Shown: positions 34,301 to 49,000 of the stretch, piece by piece | Layout of the letters: every line of letters starts with the position of its first letter | Position numbering within the stretch: the first letter of the stretch is position 1 | Assembly (NCBI GenBank): GCA_964017235.1 | Contig: OZ024934.1 | Coordinates: forward strand, 84,472,706-84,536,705 | Source of the DNA: Sabellastarte sp. h YS-2021 | Lineage: Eukaryota; Annelida; Polychaeta; Sabellida; Sabellidae | Length of the DNA: 64,000 nt | Direction of reading: 5' to 3' | The notes under the pieces: generated by a model | What the model saw: only the letters and a program-made list of their open reading frames with translations | What the model was told of the DNA's origin: nothing | The model's database searches: none | Made by a program: the position numbers and the translations under genes

Positions 34301-37300
34301 TTTCGCCCATATAGTGCTGTAAAAATGGTCAAAAATACATGTAAATTACACCAAACCAGTACCAAATATTGGTCTATAATGCTGAAATTTGGCCAGAATA
34401 TAAGGTGGCACATACTAAATCTGACTGAACCGGTTTTAAAATTACATCTGATATAACAGTACCTATAGTTTGGCAATATTGGCTTCAGCTGGCCCCAAAT
34501 TCGCTTCTGTGGGGCTGCATTAAGATATACTTAAATTTGACAAAGTAAGACAATTTTAAGGCTGAAAACCACATTGTTTGCTAGAGCTGGCGCCACTAAA
34601 TGAGATTCCACAAGAATATTCCTTAATAAATACATAACTGGTCCAAAATACACGTATTGGAAGTGCAGGTATCGAGGCGGTGATCATATGGCACATCAGT
34701 CCAAAACCCCACTTAAACTTCATCAATCTGGCTCAGATTTTCACAGGAAACTCAGTTCATATCACACATTGATATTGTATTGTCTTGACTTACTCAGGAA
34801 ACCAATTAAAAAGATTCAATTTTCCGGGGTTTGGGGCCAGGCTTAGCCCTCCTCAACTTAGGAAATAGCAGGTATATCCTAATACAACCAATCTGAAGCT
34901 CTTCTTTAATTTTGCATATGTTTTAACAATAATTGAGGATATATTAGGCCCATTTGGAGCATTACATCTCTGAAAATAAATTATTTCACCCATATAGTGC
35001 TGTAAAAATGGTCAAAAATACATGTAAATTACACCAAACCAGTACCAAATGTTGGTCTATAATGCTGAAATTTGGCCAGAATATAAGGTGGCACATACTA
35101 AATCTGACTGAACCGGTTTTAAAATTACATCTGATATAACAGTACCTATAGTTTGGCAATATTGGCTTTAGCTGGCCCCAAATTCGCTTCTGTGGGGCTG
35201 CATTAAGATATACTTAAATTTGGCAAAGTAAGACAATTTTAAGGCTGAAAACCATATTGTTTGCTAGAGCTGGCGCCACTAAATGAGATTCCACAACAAT
35301 ATTCCTTAAGAAATACATAACTGGTCCAAAATACACGTATTGGAAGTGCAGGTATCGAGGGGGTGATCATATGGCACATCAGTCCAAAACCCCACTTAAA
35401 CTTCATCAATCTGGCTCAGATTTTCACAGGAAACTCAGTTCATATCACACATTGATATTGTATTGGCTTGACTTACTCAGGAAACCAATTAAAAATTTCA
35501 ATTTTCCGGGGTTTGGGGCCAGGCTCAGCCCCCTCTCAAATTAGGAAATATCAGGTATATCCTAATACAACCAATCTGAAGCTCTTCTTTAATTTTGCAT
35601 ATGTTTTAACAATAATTGAGGATATATTAGGCCCATTTGGAGGATTACATCTCTGAAAATAAATTATTTCGCCCATATAGTGCTGTAAAAATGGTCAAAA
35701 ATACATGTAAATTACACCAAACCAAATATTGGTCTATAATGCTGAAATTTGGCCAGAATATAAGGTGGCACATACTAAATCTGACTGAACCGGTTTTAAA
35801 ATTACATCTGATATAACAGTACCTATAGTTTGGCAATATTGGCTTCAGCTGGCCCCAAATTCGCTTCTGTGGGGCTGCATTAAGATATACTTAAATTTGG
35901 CAAAGTAAGACAATTTTAAGGCTGAAAACCATATTGTTTGCTAGAGCTGGCGCCACTAAATGAGATTCCACAACAATATTCCTTAAGAAATACATAACTG
36001 GTCCAAAATACACGTATTGGAAGTGCAGGTATCGAGGGGGTGATCATATGGCACATCAGTCCAAAACCCCACTTAAACTTCATCAATCTGGCTCAGATTT
36101 TCACAGGAAACTCAGTTCATATCACACATTGATATTGTATTGGCTTGACTTACTCAGGAAACCAATTAAAAATTTCAATTTTCCGGGGTTTGGGGCCAGG
36201 CTCAGCCCCCTCTCAAATTAGGAAATATCAGGTATATCCTAATACAACCAATCTGAAGCTCTTCTTTAATTTTGCATATGTTTTAACAATAATTGAGGAT
36301 ATATTAGGCCCATTTGGAGCATTACATCTCTGAAAATAAATTATTTCGCCCATATAGTGCTGTAAAAATGGTCAAAAATACATGTAAATTACACCAAACC
36401 AGTACCAAATATTGGTCTATAATGCTGAAATTTGGCCAGAATATAAGGTGGCACATACTAAATCTGACTGAACCGGTTTTAAAATTACATCTGATATAAC
36501 AGTACCTATAGTTTGGCAATATTGGCTTCAGCTGGCCCCAAATTCGCTTCTGTGGGGCTGCATTAAGATATACTTAAATTTGACAAAGTAAGACAATTTT
36601 AAGGCTGAAAACCACATTGTTTGCTAGAGCTGGCGCCACTAAATGAGATTCCACAAGAATATTCCTTAATAAATACATAACTGGTCCAAAATACACGTAT
36701 TGGAAGTGCAGGTATCGAGGGGGTGATCATATGGCACATCAGTCCAAAACCCCACTTAAACTTCATCAATCTGGCTCAGATTTTCACAGGAAACTCAGTT
36801 CATATCACACATTGATATTGTATTGTCTTGACTTACTCAGGAAACCAATTAAAAAGATTCAATTTTCCGGGGTTTTGGGCCAGGCTTAGCCCTCCTCAAC
36901 TTAGGAAATAGCAGGTATATCCTAATACAACCAATCTGAAGCTCTTCTTTAATTTTGCATATGTTTTAACAATAATTGAGGATATATTAGGCCCATTTGG
37001 AGCATTACATCTCTGAAAATAAATTATTTCACCCATATAGTGCTGTAAAAATGGTCAAAAATACATGTAAATTACACCAAACCAGTACCAAATGTTGGTC
37101 TATAATGCTGAAATTTGGCCAGAATATAAGGTGGCACATACTAAATCTGACTGAACCGGTTTTAAAATTACATCTGATATAACAGTACCTATAGTTTGGC
37201 TATATTGGGCTTCAGCTGGCCCCAAATTCGCTTCTGTGGGGCTGCATTAAGATATACTTAAATTTGGCAAAGTAAGACAATTTTAAGGCTGAAAACCACA

Positions 37301-40300
37301 TTGTTTGCTAGAGCTGGCGCCACTAAATGAGATTCCACAAGAATATTCCTTAATAAATACATAACTGGTCCAAAATACACGTATTGGAAGTGCAGGTATC
37401 GAGGGGGTGATCATATGGCACATCAGTCCAAAACCCCACTTAAACTTCATCAATCTGGCTCAGATTGTCACAGGAAACTCAGTTCATATCACACATTGAT
37501 ATTGTATTGGCTTGACTTACTCAGGAAACCAATTAAAAATTTCAATTTTCCGGGGTTTGGGGCCAGGCTCAGCCCCCTCTCAAATTAGGAAATATCAGGT
37601 ATATCCTAATACAACCAATCTGAAGCTCTTCTTTAATTTTGCATATGTTTTAACAATAATTGAGGATATATTAGGCCCATTTGGAGGATTACATCTCTGA
37701 AAATAAATTATTTCGCCCATATAGTGCTGTAAAAATGGTCAAAAATACATGTAAATTACACCAAACCAGTACCAAATATTGGTCTATAATGCTGAAATTT
37801 GGCCAGAATATAAGGTGGCACATACTAAATCTGACTGAACCGGTTTTAAAATTACATCTGATATAACAGTACCTATAGTTTGGCAATATTGGCTTCAGCT
37901 GGCCCCAAATTCGCTTCTGTGGGGCTGCATTAAGATATACTTAAATTTGGCAAAGTAAGACAATTTTAAGGCTGAAAACCATATTGTTTGCTAGAGCTGG
38001 CGCCACTAAATGAGATTCCACAACAATATTCCTTAAGAAATACATAACTGGTCCAAAATACACGTATTGGAAGTGCAGGTATCGAGGGGGTGATCATATG
38101 GCACATCAGTCCAAAACCCCACTTAAACTTCATCAATCTGGCTCAGATTTTCACAGGAAACTCAGTTCATATCACACATTGATATTGTATTGGCTTGACT
38201 TACTCAGGAAACCAATTAAAAATTTCAATTTTCCGGGGTTTGGGGCCAGGCTCAGCCCCCTCTCAAATTAGGAAATATCAGGTATATCCTAATACAACCA
38301 ATCTGAAGCTCTTCTTTAATTTTGCATATGTTTTAACAATAATTGAGGATATATTAGGCCCATTTGGAGCATTACATCTCTGAAAATAAATTATTTCACC
38401 CATATAGTGCTGTAAAAATGGTCAAAAATACATGTAAATTACACCAAACCAGTACCAAATGTTGGTCTATAATGCTGAAATTTGGCCAGAATATAAGGTG
38501 GCACATACTAAATCTGACTGAACCGGTTTTAAAATTACATCTGATATAACAGTACCTATAGTTTGGCAATATTGGCTTTAGCTGGCCCCAAATTCGCTTC
38601 TGTGGGGCTGCATTAAGATATACTTAAATTTGGCAAAGTAAGACAATTTTAAGGCTGAAAACCATATTGTTTGCTAGAGCTGGCGCCACTAAATGAGATT
38701 CCACAACAATATTCCTTAATAAATACATAACTGGTCCAAAATACACGTATTGGAAGTGCAGGTATCGAGGGGGTGATCATATGGCACATCAGTCCAAAAC
38801 CCCACTTAAACTTCATCAATCTGGCTCAGATTTTCACAGGAAACTCAGTTCATATCACACATTGATATTGTATTGGCTTGACTTACTCAGGAAACCAATT
38901 AAAAATTTCAATTTTCCGGGGTTTGGGGCCAGGCTCAGCCCCCTCTCAAATTAGGAAATATCAGGTATATCCTAATACAACCAATCTGAAGCTCTTCTTT
39001 AATTTTGCATATGTTTTAACAATAATTGAGGATATATTAGGCCCATTTGGAGCATTACATCTCTGAAAATAAATTATTTCGCCCATATAGTGCTGTAAAA
39101 ATGGTCAAAGTACATGTAAATTACACCAAACCAGTACCAAATATTGGTCTATAATGTTGAAATTTGGCCAGAATATAAGGTGGCACATACTAAATCTGAC
39201 TGAACCGGTTTTAAAATTACATCTGATATAACAGTACCTATAGTTTGGCAATATTGGCTTCAGCTGGCCCCAAATTCGCTTCTGTGGGGCTGCATTAAGA
39301 TATACTTAAATTTGGCAAAGTAAGACAATTTTAAGGCTGAAAACCACATTGTTTGCTAGAGCTGGCGCCACTAAATGAGATTCCACAAGAATATTCCTTA
39401 ATAAATACATAACTGGTCCAAAATACACGTATTGGAAGTGCAGGTATCGAGGGGGTGATCATATGGCACATCAGTCCAAAACCCCACTTAAACTTCATCA
39501 ATCTGGCTCAGATTGTCACAGGAAACTCAGTTCATATCACACATTGATATTGTATTGGCTTGACTTACTCAGGAAACCAATTAAAAATTTCAATTTTCCG
39601 GGGTTTGGGGCCAGGCTCAGGCCCCTCTCAAATTAGGAAATATCAGGTATATCCTAATACAACCAATCTGAAGCTCTTCTTTAATTTTGCATATGTTTTA
39701 ACAATAATTGAGGATATATTAGGCCCATTTGGAGGATTACATCTCTGAAAATAAATTATTTCGCCCATATAGTGCTGTAAAAATGGTCAAAAATACATGT
39801 AAATTACACCAAACCAGTACCAAATATTGGTCTATAATGCTGAAATTTGGCCAGAATATAAGGTGGCACATACTAAATCTGACTGAACCGGTTTTAAAAT
39901 TACATCTGATATAACAGTACCTATAGTTTGGCAATATTGGCTTCAGCTGGCCCCAAATTCGCTTCTGTGGGGCTGCATTAAGATATACTTAAATTTGGCA
40001 AAGTAAGACAATTTTAAGGCTGAAAACCATATTGTTTGCTAGAGCTGGCGCCACTAAATGAGATTCCACAACAATATTCCTTAAGAAATACATAACTGGT
40101 CCAAAATACACGTATTGGAAGTGCAGGTATCGAGGGGGTGATCATATGGCACATCAGTCCAAAACCCCACTTAAACTTCATCAATCTGGCTCAGATTTTC
40201 ACAGGAAACTCAGTTCATATCACACATTGATATTGTATTGGCTTGACTTACTCAGGAAACCAATTAAAAATTTCAATTTTCCGGGGTTTGGGGCCAGGCT

Positions 40301-43011
40301 CAGCCCCCTCTCAAATTAGGAAATATCAGGTATATCCTAATACAACCAATCTGAAGCTCTTCTTTAATTTTGCATATGTTTTAACAATAATTGAGGATAT
40401 ATTAGGCCCATTTGGAGCATTACATCTCTGAAAATAAATTATTTCGCCCATATAGTGCTGTAAAAATGGTCAAAGTACATGTAAATTACACCAAACCAGT
40501 ACCAAATATTGGTCTATAATGTTGAAATTTGGCCAGAATATAAGGTGGCACATACTAAATCTGACTGAACCGGTTTTAAAATTACATCTGATATAACAGT
40601 ACCTATAGTTTGGCAATATTGGCTTCAGCTGGCCCCAAATTCGCTTCTGTGGGGCTGCATTAAGATATACTTAAATTTGGCAAAGTAAGACAATTTTAAG
40701 GCTGAAAACCACATTGTTTGCTAGAGCTGGCGCCACTAAATGAGATTCCACAAGAATATTCCTTAATAAATACATAACTGGTCCAAAATACACGTATTGG
40801 AAGTGCAGGTATCGAGGGGGTGATCATATGGCACATCAGTCCAAAACCCCACTTAAACTTCATCAATCTGGCTCAGATTGTCACAGGAAACTCAGTTCAT
40901 ATCACACATTGATATTGTATTGGCTTGACTTACTCAGGAAACCAATTAAAAATTTCAATTTTCCGGGGTTTGGGGCCAGGCTCAGCCCCCTCTCAAATTA
41001 GGAAATATCAGGTATATCCTAATACAACCAATCTGAAGCTCTTCTTTAATTTTGCATATGTTTTAACAATAATTGAGGATATATTAGGCCCATTTGGAGG
41101 ATTACATCTCTGAAAATAAATTATTTCGCCCATATAGTGCTGTAAAAATGGTCAAAAATACATGTAAATTACACCAAACCAGTACCAAATATTGGTCTAT
41201 AATGCTGAAATTTGGCCAGAATATAAGGTGGCACATACTAAATCTGACTGAACCGGTTTTAAAATTACATCTGATATAACAGTACCTATAGTTTGGCAAT
41301 ATTGGCTTCAGCTGGCCCCAAATTCGCTTCTGTGGGGCTGCATTAAGATATACTTAAATTTGGCAAAGTAAGACAATTTTAAGGCTGAAAACCATATTGT
41401 TTGCTAGAGCTGGCGCCACTAAATGAGATTCCACAACAATATTCCTTAAGAAATACATAACTGGTCCAAAATACACGTATTGGAAGTGCAGGTATCGAGG
41501 GGGTGATCATATGGCACATCAGTCCAAAACCCCACTTAAACTTCATCAATCTGGCTCAGATTTTCACAGGAAACTCAGTTCATATCACACATTGATATTG
41601 TATTGGCTTGACTTACTCAGGAAACCAATTAAAAATTTCAATTTTCCGGGGTTTGGGGCCAGGCTCAGCCCCCTCTCAAATTAGGAAATATCAGGTATAT
41701 CCTAATACAACCAATCTGAAGCTCTTCTTTAATTTTGCATATTCTTTAACAATAATTGAGGATATATTAGGCCCATTTGGAGCATTACATCTCTGAAAAT
41801 AAATTATTTCGCCCATATAGTGCTGTAAAAATGGTCAAAAATACATGTAAATTACACCAAACCAGTACCAAATATTGGTCTATAATGCTGAAATTTGGCC
41901 AGAATATAAGGTGGCACATACTAAATCTGACTGAACCGGTTTTAAAATTACATCTGATATAACAGTACCTATAGTTTGGCAATATTGGCTTCAGCTGGCC
42001 CCAAATTCGCTTCTGTGGGGCTGCATTAAGATATACTTAAATTTGACAAAGTAAGACAATTTTAAGGCTGAAAACCACATTGTTTGCTAGAGCTGGCGCC
42101 ACTAAATGAGATTCCACAAGAATATTCCTTAATAAATACATAACTGGTCCAAAATACACGTATTGGAAGTGCAGGTATCGAGGGGGTGATCATATGGCAC
42201 ATCAGTCCAAAACCCCACTTAAACTTCATCAATCTGGCTCAGATTTTCACAGGAAACTCAGTTCATATCACACATTGATATTGTATTGTCTTGACTTACT
42301 CAGGAAACCAATTAAAAAGATTCAATTTTCCGGGGTTTGGGGCCAGGCTTAGCCCTCCTCAACTTAGGAAATAGCAGGTATATCCTAATACAACCAATCT
42401 GAAGCTCTTCTTTAATTTTGCATATGTTTTAACAATAATTGAGGATATATTAGGCCCATTTGGAGCATTACATCTCTGAAAATAAATTATTTCACCCATA
42501 TAGTGCTGTAAAAATGGTCAAAAATACATGTAAATTACACCAAACCAGTACCAAATGTTGGTCTATAATGCTGAAATTTGGCCAGAATATAAGGTGGCAC
42601 ATACTAAATCTGACTGAACCGGTTTTAAAATTACATCTGATATAACAGTACCTATAGTTTGGCAATATTGGCTTCAGCTGGCCCCAAATTCGCTTCTGTG
42701 GGGCTGCATTAAGATATACTTAAATTTGGCAAAGTAAGACAATTTTAAGGCTGAAAACCATATTGTTTGCTAGAGCTGGCGCCACTAAATGAGATTCCAC
42801 AACAATATTCCTTAAGAAATACATAACTGGTCCAAAATACACGTATTGGAAGTGCAGGTATCGAGGGGGTGATCATATGGCACATCAGTCCAAAACCCCA
42901 CTTAAACTTCATCAATCTGGCTCAGATTTTCACAGGAAACTCAGTTCATATCACACATTGATATTGTATTGGCTTGACTTACTCAGGAAACCAATTAAAA
43001 AATTCAATTTT
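16393..43011. repeat. Mosaic higher-order repeat zone
   Basis: Seen: diagnostic variants recur at irregular multiples of the unit. TACACATATTGG occurs near 16903 and 18954 (2,051 bp, three units) and again near 23.7, 27.1 and 32.6 kb. A 6-bp deletion giving CCAAACCAAATATTGG sits near 22.75, 26.17, 31.63 and 35.72 kb, at spacings of 5, 8 and 6 units. GCATATTCTTTAAC recurs near 20.6, 28.8, 34.2 and 41.7 kb (12, 8 and 11 units). A private GAGGCGGTG change near 29.22 and 34.68 kb marks a 5,459-bp eight-unit duplication. A one-base deletion giving GGTCAAAGTACATG recurs near 22.05, 39.11 and 40.47 kb. The order of unit types is partly conserved but units are gained or lost between copies. Confidence 0.75.
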
Positions 43012-46000
43012 CCGGGGTTTGGGGCCAGGCTCAGCCCCCTCTCAAATTAGGAAATATCAGGTATATCCTAATACAACCAATCTGAAGCTCTTCTTTAATT
43101 TTGCATATGTTTTAACAATAATTGAGGATATATTAGGCCCATTTGGAGCATTACATCTCTGAAAATAAATTATTTCGCCCATATAGTGCTGTAAAAATGG
43201 TCAAAAATACATGTAAATTACACCAAACCAGTACCAAATATTGGTCTATAATGCTGAAATTTGGCCAGAATATAAGGTGGCACATACTAAATCTGACTGA
43301 ACCGGTTTTAAAATTACATCTGATATAACAGTACCTATAGTTTGGCAATATTGGCTTCAGCTGGCCCCAAATTCGCTTCTGTGGGGCTGCATTAAGATAT
43401 ACTTAAATTTGACAAAGTAAGACAATTTTAAGGCTGAAAACCACATTGTTTGCTAGAGCTGGCGCCACTAAATGAGATTCCACAAGAATATTCCTTAATA
43501 AATACATAACTGGTCCAAAATACACGTATTGGAAGTGCAGGTATCGAGGGGGTGATCATATGGCACATCAGTCCAAAACCCCACTTAAACTTCATCAATC
43601 TGGCTCAGATTTTCACAGGAAACTCAGTTCATATCACACATTGATATTGTATTGTCTTGACTTACTCAGGAAACCAATTAAAAAGATTCAATTTTCCGGG
43701 CTTTGGGGCCAGGCTTAGCCCTCCTCAACTTAGGAAATAGCAGGTATATCCTAATACAACCAATCTGAAGCTCTTCTTTAATTTTGCATATGTTTTAACA
43801 ATAATTGAGGATATATTAGGCCCATTTGGAGCATTACATCTCTGAAAATAAATTATTTCACCCATATAGTGCTGTAAAAATGGTCAAAAATACATGTAAA
43901 TTACACCAAACCAGTACCAAATGTTGGTCTATAATGCTGAAATTTGGCCAGAATATAAGGTGGCACATACTAAATCTGACTGAACCGGTTTTAAAATTAC
44001 ATCTGATATAACAGTACCTATAGTTTGGCAATATTGGCTTTAGCTGGCCCCAAATTCGCTTCTGTGGGGCTGCATTAAGATATACTTAAATTTGGCAAAG
44101 TAAGACAATTTTAAGGCTGAAAACCATATTGTTTGCTAGAGCTGGCGCCACTAAATGAGATTCCACAACAATATTCCTTAAGAAATACATAACTGGTCCA
44201 AAATACACGTATTGGAAGTGCAGGTATCGAGGGGGTGATCATATGGCACATCAGTCCAAAACCCCACTTAAACTTCATCAATCTGGCTCAGATTTTCACA
44301 GGAAACTCAGTTCATATCACACATTGATATTGTATTGGCTTGACTTACTCAGGAAACCAATTAAAAAATTCAATTTTCCGGGGTTTGGGGCCAGGCTCAG
44401 CCCCCTCTCAAATTAGGAAATATCAGGTATATCCTAATACAACCAATCTGAAGCTCTTCTTTAATTTTGCATATGTTTTAACAATAATTGAGGATATATT
44501 AGGCCCATTTGGAGCATTACATCTCTGAAAATAAATTATTTCGCCCATATAGTGCTGTAAAAATGGTCAAAAATACATGTAAATTACACCAAACCAGTAC
44601 CAAATATTGGTCTATAATGCTGAAATTTGGCCAGAATATAAGGTGGCACATACTAAATCTGACTGAACCGGTTTTAAAATTACATCTGATATAACAGTAC
44701 CTATAGTTTGGCAATATTGGCTTCAGCTGGCCCCAATTTCGCTTCTGTGGGGCTGCATTAAGATATACTTAAATTTGACAAAGTAAGACAATTTTAAGGC
44801 TGAAAACCACATTGTTTGCTAGAGCTGGCGCCACTAAATGAGATTCCACAAGAATATTCCTTAATAAATACATAACTGGTCCAAAATACACGTATTGGAA
44901 GTGCAGGTATCGAGGGGGTGATCATATGGCACATCAGTCCAAAACCCCACTTAAACTTCATCAATCTGGCTCAGATTTTCACAGGAAACTCAGTTCATAT
45001 CACACATTGATATTGTATTGGCTTGACTTACTCAGGAAACCAATTAAAAATTTCAATTTTCCGGGGTTTGGGGCCAGGCTCAGCCCCCTCTCAAATTAGG
45101 AAATATCAGGTATATCCTAATACAACCAATCTGAAGCTCTTCTTTAATTTTGCATATGTTTTAACAATAATTGAGGATATATTAGGCCCATTTGGAGCAT
45201 TACATCTCTGAAAATAAATTATTTCACCCATATAGTGCTGTAAAAATGGTCAAAAATACATGTAAATTACACCAAACCAGTACCAAATACTGGTCTATAA
45301 TGCTGAAATTTGGCCAGAATATAAGGTGGCACATACTAAATCTGACTGAACCGGTTTTAAAATTACATCTGATATAACAGTACCTATAGTTTGGCAATAT
45401 TGGCTTTAGCTGGCCCCAAATTCGCTTCTGTGGGGCTGCATTAAGATATACTTAAATTTGTCAAAGTAAGACAATTTTAAGGCTGAAAACCATATTGTTT
45501 GCTAGAGCTGGCGCCACTAAATGAGATTCCACAACAATATTCCTTAATAAATACATAACTGGTCCAAAATACACGTATTGGAAGTGCAGGTATCGAGGGG
45601 GTGATCATATGGCACATCAGTCCAAAACCCCACTTAAACTTCATCAATCTGGCTCAGATTTTCACAGGAAACTCAGTTCATATCACACATTGATATTGTA
45701 TTGTCTTGACTTACTCAGGAAACCAATTAAAAATTTCAATTTTCCGGGGTTTGGGGCCAGGCTCAGCCCCCCTCAAACTAGGAAATATCAGGTATATCCT
45801 AATACAACCAATCTGAAGCTCTTCTTTAATTTTGCATATGTTTTAACAATAATTGAGGATATATTAGGCCCATTTGGAGCATTACATCTCTGAAAATAAA
45901 TTATTTCGCCCATATAGTGCTGTAAAAATGGTCAAAAATACATGTAAATTACACCAAACCAGTACCAAATATTGGTCTATAATGCTGAAATTTGGCCAGA

Positions 46001-49000
46001 ATATAAGGTGGCACATACTAAATCTGACTGAACCGGTTTTAAAATTACATCTGATATAACAGTACCTATAGTTTGGCAATATTGGCTTCAGCTGGCCCCA
46101 ATTTCGCTTCTGTGGGGCTGCATTAAGATATACTTAAATTTGACAAAGTAAGACAATTTTAAGGCTGAAAACCACATTGTTTGCTAGAGCTGGCGCCACT
46201 AAATGAGATTCCACAAGAATATTCCTTAATAAATACATAACTGGTCCAAAATACACGTATTGGAAGTGCAGGTATCGAGGGGGTGATCATATGGCACATC
46301 AGTCCAAAACCCCACTTAAACTTCATCAATCTGGCTCAGATTTTCACAGGAAACTCAGTTCATATCACACATTGATATTGTATTGGCTTGACTTACTCAG
46401 GAAACCAATTAAAAAATTCAATTTTCCGGGGTTTGGGGCCAGGCTCAGCCCCCTCTCAAATTAGGAAATATCAGGTATATCCTAATACAACCAATCTGAA
46501 GCTCTTCTTTAATTTTGCATATGTTTTAACAATAATTGAGGATATATTAGGCCCATTTGGAGCATTACATCTCTGAAAATAAATTATTTCGCCCATATAG
46601 TGCTGTAAAAATGGTCAAAAATACATGTAAATTACACCAAACCAGTACCAAATATTGGTCTATAATGCTGAAATTTGGCCAGAATATAAGGTGGCACATA
46701 CTAAATCTGACTGAACCGGTTTTAAAATTACATCTGATATAACAGTACCTATAGTTTGGCAATATTGGCTTCAGCTGGCCCCAATTTCGCTTCTGTGGGG
46801 CTGCATTAAGATATACTTAAATTTGACAAAGTAAGACAATTTTAAGGCTGAAAACCACATTGTTTGCTAGAGCTGGCGCCACTAAATGAGATTCCACAAG
46901 AATATTCCTTAATAAATACATAACTGGTCCAAAATACACGTATTGGAAGTGCAGGTATCGAGGGGGTGATCATATGGCACATCAGTCCAAAACCCCACTT
47001 AAACTTCATCAATCTGGCTCAGATTTTCACAGGAAACTCAGTTCATATCACACATTGATATTGTATTGGCTTGACTTACTCAGGAAACCAATTAAAAATT
47101 TCAATTTTCCGGGGTTTGGGGCCAGGCTCAGCCCCCTCTCAAATTAGGAAATATCAGGTATATCCTAATACAACCAATCTGAAGCTCTTCTTTAATTTTG
47201 CATATGTTTTAACAATAATTGAGGATATATTAGGCCCATTTGGAGCATTACATCTCTGAAAATAAATTATTTCACCCATATAGTGCTGTAAAAATGGTCA
47301 AAAATACATGTAAATTACACCAAACCAGTACCAAATACTGGTCTATAATGCTGAAATTTGGCCAGAATATAAGGTGGCACATACTAAATCTGACTGAACC
47401 GGTTTTAAAATTACATCTGATATAACAGTACCTATAGTTTGGCAATATTGGCTTTAGCTGGCCCCAAATTCGCTTCTGTGGGGCTGCATTAAGATATACT
47501 TAAATTTGTCAAAGTAAGACAATTTTAAGGCTGAAAACCATATTGTTTGCTAGAGCTGGCGCCACTAAATGAGATTCCACAACAATATTCCTTAATAAAT
47601 ACATAACTGGTCCAAAATACACGTATTGGAAGTGCAGGTATCGAGGGGGTGATCATATGGCACATCAGTCCAAAACCCCACTTAAACTTCATCAATCTGG
47701 CTCAGATTTTCACAGGAAACTCAGTTCATATCACACATTGATATTGTATTGTCTTGACTTACTCAGGAAACCAATTAAAAATTTCAATTTTCCGGGGTTT
47801 GGGGCCAGGCTCAGCCCCCCTCAAACTAGGAAATATCAGGTATATCCTAATACAACCAATCTGAAGCTCTTCTTTAATTTTGCATATGTTTTAACAATAA
47901 TTGAGGATATATTAGGCCCATTTGGAGCATTACATCTCTGAAAATAAATTATTTCGCCCATATAGTGCTGTAAAAATGGTCAAAAATACATGTAAATTAC
48001 ACCAAACCAGTACCAAATATTGGTCTATAATGCTGAAATTTGGCCAGAATATAAGGTGGCACATACTAAATCTGACTGAACCGGTTTTAAAATTACATCT
48101 GATATAACAGTACCTATAGTTTGGCAATATTGGCTTCAGCTGGCCCCAATTTCGCTTCTGTGGGGCTGCATTAAGATATACTTAAATTTGACAAAGTAAG
48201 ACAATTTTAAGGCTGAAAACCACATTGTTTGCTAGAGCTGGCGCCACTAAATGAGATTCCACAAGAATATTCCTTAATAAATACATAACTGGTCCAAAAT
48301 ACACGTATTGGAAGTGCAGGTATCGAGGGGGTGATCATATGGCACATCAGTCCAAAACCCCACTTAAACTTCATCAATCTGGCTCAGATTTTCACAGGAA
48401 ACTCAGTTCATATCACACATTGATATTGTATTGGCTTGACTTACTCAGGAAACCAATTAAAAATTTCAATTTTCCGGGGTTTGGGGCCAGGCTCAGCCCC
48501 CTCTCAAATTAGGAAATATCAGGTATATCCTAATACAACCAATCTGAAGCTCTTCTTTAATTTTGCATATGTTTTAACAATAATTGAGGATATATTAGGC
48601 CCATTTGGAGCATTACATCTCTGAAAATAAATTATTTCACCCATATAGTGCTGTAAAAATGGTCAAAAATACATGTAAATTACACCAAACCAGTACCAAA
48701 TACTGGTCTATAATGCTGAAATTTGGCCAGAATATAAGGTGGCACATACTAAATCTGACTGAACCGGTTTTAAAATTACATCTGATATAACAGTACCTAT
48801 AGTTTGGCAATATTGGCTTTAGCTGGCCCCAAATTCGCTTCTGTGGGGCTGCATTAAGATATACTTAAATTTGTCAAAGTAAGACAATTTTAAGGCTGAA
48901 AACCATATTGTTTGCTAGAGCTGGCGCCACTAAATGAGATTCCACAACAATATTGCTTAATAAATACATAACTGGTCCAAAATACACGTATTGGAAGTGC

